Shown: positions 60,559-64,000 of the stretch, piece after piece
How the letters are laid out: every line of letters begins with the position of its first letter
Numbering within the stretch: the first letter of the stretch is position 1
DNA from: Climacteris rufus
Lineage: Eukaryota; Chordata; Aves; Passeriformes; Climacteridae
Direction of reading: 5' to 3'
Assembly: GCA_013398175.1 (NCBI GenBank)
Contig: VZRZ01003090.1
Coordinates: forward strand, 160,292-224,291
Length of the DNA: 64,000 nt
Made by a program: the position numbers and the translations under genes
The notes under the pieces: model-generated
Databases searched by the model: none
What the model saw: the letters and a program-made list of their open reading frames with translations, nothing else
Told to the model about the DNA's origin: nothing

Positions 60559-63269
60559 TTGTAGGCACAAACATAAAAACCACAGCCCTAAGCCAGAGGC
60601 TCATTCTGTGTGAGAAGCTGAGCTGTAAGATACCACTTCTTCGGGCCTGACAATTCAGTAGCTCGCCCCAAATGCTGCCCTTGGTCCCCTGACATAGTCC
60701 ATTAACCCAGTCACACTCGCTCAGAGCACAGCCACGCTTGGAGCACAACAGAGTGCTGACACAGCCTGCAGCAGAGGAAGAGAGACACTTCAACTCCAGC
60801 AGTGCCCCCCCTCCACAGACTTGCCAGAGCATCAGGGCTCCTATCAGGCAGGCAGCCCTCCAGGGAATGTGCAGGGAGCTGTGGAGGGCTTGCTCTGGAG
60901 AGAGAGCTTTGTGGTAAGCTTAGCTCCTTGCAACGTTCCCCCATCTCTCACCCTTTGCCAGCTGTTCAAAAGCCTCATGTTCTTTTAGTGCTCGTGCCAA
61001 CGGGATGGCCAGGCACTCTCTGCACCCGGGGAGAGGACAAACATCTTTCCTTCACATGGGCACAGCAGTTTTGGAAAGGAGGCATGTGCCTGGCAATGCC
61101 TTACCTACAGACGTCTTTTCTAGCCTAACATCTCTCTCAATGCTTAACAGCAATGCCAATATTGTAGCTGCCAAGCACGTTTCATATATGGAGCCATAAG
61201 CATCCTTTCCAAGAGCAGCCTGGGAAGCTTCTCCAGCTTATAGCCTTGTGATTTGCAGTCCACAAGTCACTAATGTCCCTGGTACTGCTGTGAATGCTGT
61301 TGATCCTGCCTTTTAGCTAGTGTCATAGTGGGAGGGTGGGAGGGGTAGGAAGGAGTTAATTAAGTAGGGCGGTTTTTTTCCAGTAAAGAAAAAAAAAGGC
61401 AGCAGTTTAAAGCTGCTTAGACCATTCAGCAAGTCAGAATAAATCTTAGGGGAATGTGATTTAGTGAGCAGGATGCAAGCAAACACAGGCACCATGTACA
61501 GCAACTAGGGCCATCCATCACCACCGAAAACTCAGCACAGTAGGCACTGTTGCAGTGTTGCAGGAGTTGTACAGGAGTTGCAGCATCTCTGTCCCTTCCC
61601 CTCTCTGACGGGTGATGAAGCTAAAGGGCCCTCTGGCATTAGCTCCTATAGAAAATGAAGGTCATCTGCCAGATGCCTCCAGGGCTGTGGCTATAGCTTC
61701 AAGAGGAGTGAGAAAGAACCTTCCTGAACAGCAACTTCTCTTGGGTCCAAATGGAAATTTATCAATTTCATGGGTCGAGGTCGGAAAATAAATTCAAGCA
61801 GGAAAACAGAAGCAGGCAGCTGTCTTTCATTTCCAGGCTAGTTTTAAAAATAACAACAAACATATAATTTCTTTAAAGCTGCAGATGCTATTTGACAGAA
61901 AAAAAAGCCCAAACAAACTGGTTTGTTCCAGTTTTCAACCTTGAGTCATTCACTCAAGTCCTTTAAGAAAAATTCACTGCTACTAGAAATCTTACTAAGA
62001 ACTAAGACTGTGCCATCATTTCAAATTCAAAGTAAATGCAAAAATAGCACCTTGACAATGTGTTCACTTGGTTTGAAATCTACATATGGGTCAGAGCCAC
62101 AGATGGGGGAATTTGTTTAGCTTCAGTGACCCATTTCCAAGACATAACTGCCTGGCCTGCAGTGCAGCATTAGATACATTAATATTAGCCCTAGAAGTGC
62201 TTCATGATACCTTTAGGGTTCCCTTTTAAAGGGTCAACAGGTCCTATGCATACACAGCCTCCCACATCAAGGAGGATGCGAAGACCCAGGACTAGGAATA
62301 AGCCAACCCAGGGGTGTAATGAAACACACATGCAAAATTACTTCTGCTGACTTGCCACACCATGATTTGCTTTCCCTCTTCTCCCCTCCAAAAAAAGCGC
62401 AAAAAACCCCAACGCCCAAACAGGTTACTACCTCCCTACTGCAAGTCAGAACAGTGCTTGCAGCCAAAGCAACATACCCTAAAAAGCTGGTGTCTCGCTA
62501 ACTAAAAGGCTGGATAAGTTTCCCCAGACCTTCTGATGTTCTGCAAGTTCAAGAGCTTTTCAAAGTAAGTGCTCTTGACACAGGGCATTCTGCTCTCCTC
62601 TTCACTCATGACCCAGGCAAGGCAGCATATTTTATATAAGGAAGCAATTCTAGTAAACCAGGGGTCTGCATGCAGCGTGTGGTGTCAGCCAAGCCAGCCC
62701 TGCACCCTGGGGCTTGACAAGTCTGGTATGTTCAACAGCAGCCCCAAGTACTCAGCTATGATGCATCCTTGCACTATTCTTCCAGGGCACCTGAAAAAGC
62801 TTACCTCTTTGTCTTTGCCACCCATAGGGATGAGTTTCTGGATGTCAGGCCTGGAAGCAGTCCAAATTCAAAAGCTCCGATGCAGCACTTCCCAGTTTTT
62901 GCACAGCTTTACTTAAGAGCAGATCCATCCTTTGAAAAGAAAGAGACGTCCATCAAACAGGCGACTAAGCCTATTAGTTTGCTGTAATGTGGATCTAAAA
63001 TACAACAAATCTGGGGACAGGTTGCCTGTCTCGATCTCTTTGATCTGTATTACTGTAGAAGCACATATACACCACTTCAGATAGCAATGGAGACAGCAGA
63101 TTTTATTGCTGTTGTTATTATTTTGCTGCTTACAAAGCTGTGAGGTTCAGGCAGCTCACAGGTGGCCTAAGGACAAATGGAAAGACCATAAAGTTGCCAT
63201 CATCTTCCGGAAGCAGGAACCATAAAACCCGAATGTTTATGAGATGATGGCAACTGGAACAAACTTAAG

Positions 63270-63375
63270 GATCGGAGTTTGAATCCTCCAACTTGTGCTG
63301 AATACAACCCACAACATTTAGAGTGTCTTATTTGACACCACACAGGTAGTCCTTCACTGCTGAGCTATCCTAACC
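63270..63375 (-). repeat. tRNA-derived SINE relic
   Basis: On the minus strand GGATAGCTCAGCAGTGAAGG resembles a tRNA D-arm/A-box. It is followed about 59 bases later by GTGGGTTGTATTC and then by GGATTCAAACTCC, both B-box-like. The spacing is loose and no acceptor stem can be formed, so a SINE fossil is more likely than a tRNA gene. Confidence 0.4.
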
Positions 63376-64000
63376 ATGACCCACTCTGTTCTGGCCCACA
63401 CTCTTCTGCCCTGCTTCCCAAGCTCTCAAGACTTTTTCTTCTCGCCTCGCAGATGGAAAACTAAACCCACTGACCTGGTAGAGCAGCAGACCACCACCTG
63501 TGCAATCACATGTCTGTCAGTGGATCCATCAGCAAGCTGAAAAAACAATCCCAGCTTTCTGTATGCCTTTCAGAGGCAGTCCCTGCACAGCTTCTCTTGT
63601 ACCCACATAACATCACTTGTCTGCATTCTCCCCAGTGGAGTCCAGTCTGGACGCACACCCCACAAGCCATGCTGACTTGCAGCTAGCAAAACTCCAGGAC
63701 TATCCCATTATTACACTTTCCCATTACCAGTCCATTACCACTTTGAGATCTTCCAGATATCAACCCTGCAGTTCCCAGAGCAGTTAGATGGAGGCTGGGA
63801 TAATTTGGAAAAGCTCTCCCTGAAGCACCCTGCAAGCCCTTGCAGCAGCATCCCTGTTCCAGGCAGCAGAGGCTGAGCAGACATCTCGTTTGCACGTCTG
63901 CATCCCACAGAAATGTGCTGCCTACTGATTTGTGGCTGGGGAAGTTGTTTCAAAAGAAAGCTTGAGCAAAGGGCTGGAAGAAATCTCCCTGGACAGAGCC
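63376..64000. other. Right end of window, no gene recognised
   Basis: Mixed sequence with only short frames. I see nothing that can be supported. Confidence 0.5.

Larger units (their letters stand above)
59571..63230. other. 5' flank of the SOCS1-like gene, no other gene recognised
   Basis: Promoter and any untranslated exon of the SOCS1-like gene should lie here. It has a STAT6-type TTCCCAGGAA at 60,136-60,145, an octamer inside an inverted repeat at 60,459-60,480, and a (TG)n repeat at 60,542-60,558. Open frames are short and unsupported. Confidence 0.45.

Noticed and set aside
1..64000. CRISPR arrays, operons, rRNA, phage or intact retroviral genes
   Set aside because: No regularly spaced repeats, no closely packed same-strand ORFs with ribosome binding sites, no LTR pairs and no intact reverse transcriptase frame were seen.

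Overview
The window reads as vertebrate nuclear DNA, most likely avian. It has spliced genes with GT-AG introns, two CpG-island promoters that each contain an assembly gap, compact introns, few interspersed repeats, and only old decayed CR1/L3-like and MIR/tRNA-derived SINE relics. I see no bacterial or viral gene organisation. The order cannot be set from sequence alone.

Three loci can be supported. (1) 18.4-19.7 kb is a CpG island with Sp1 boxes and a strong minus-strand splice donor at 19,197/19,196. It looks like the promoter and non-coding first exon of a leftward gene. Its position beside NFAM1, in the same orientation, suggests TCF20 by analogy with human 22q13; positions 1-19,196 would then be its first intron. 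No coding exon was recognised there. (2) 44,350 down to 30,816 (minus) holds NFAM1, an ITAM-bearing immunoglobulin-superfamily receptor. I assembled seven coding exons, all phase-compatible, into a complete 260-residue protein: signal peptide, one V-type Ig domain, a transmembrane helix, a tail with a canonical ITAM built across the exon 5/6 junction, and a third C-terminal tyrosine motif. Intron 3 appears to use a GC-AG donor. (3) 59,530 down to 58,847 (minus) is a single-exon, 227-residue SOCS1-like gene. It has a kinase-inhibitory-region motif, an SH2 domain and a BC box, but its Cullin-5 box and C-terminus are divergent. A short upstream ORF overlaps its start codon.

A second CpG island (about 47.9-48.8 kb, with a 19-base gap, a YY1-like ATG and a 17-G run) is a promoter without an assigned gene. 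It could drive an upstream exon of NFAM1 or a rightward transcript. The remaining sequence is intronic or intergenic, with simple repeats and ancient repeat relics. If the assignments hold, the right two-thirds of the window puts an ITAM activating receptor about 14.5 kb from a predicted inhibitor of JAK-STAT signalling, both on the minus strand and both likely expressed in leukocytes.
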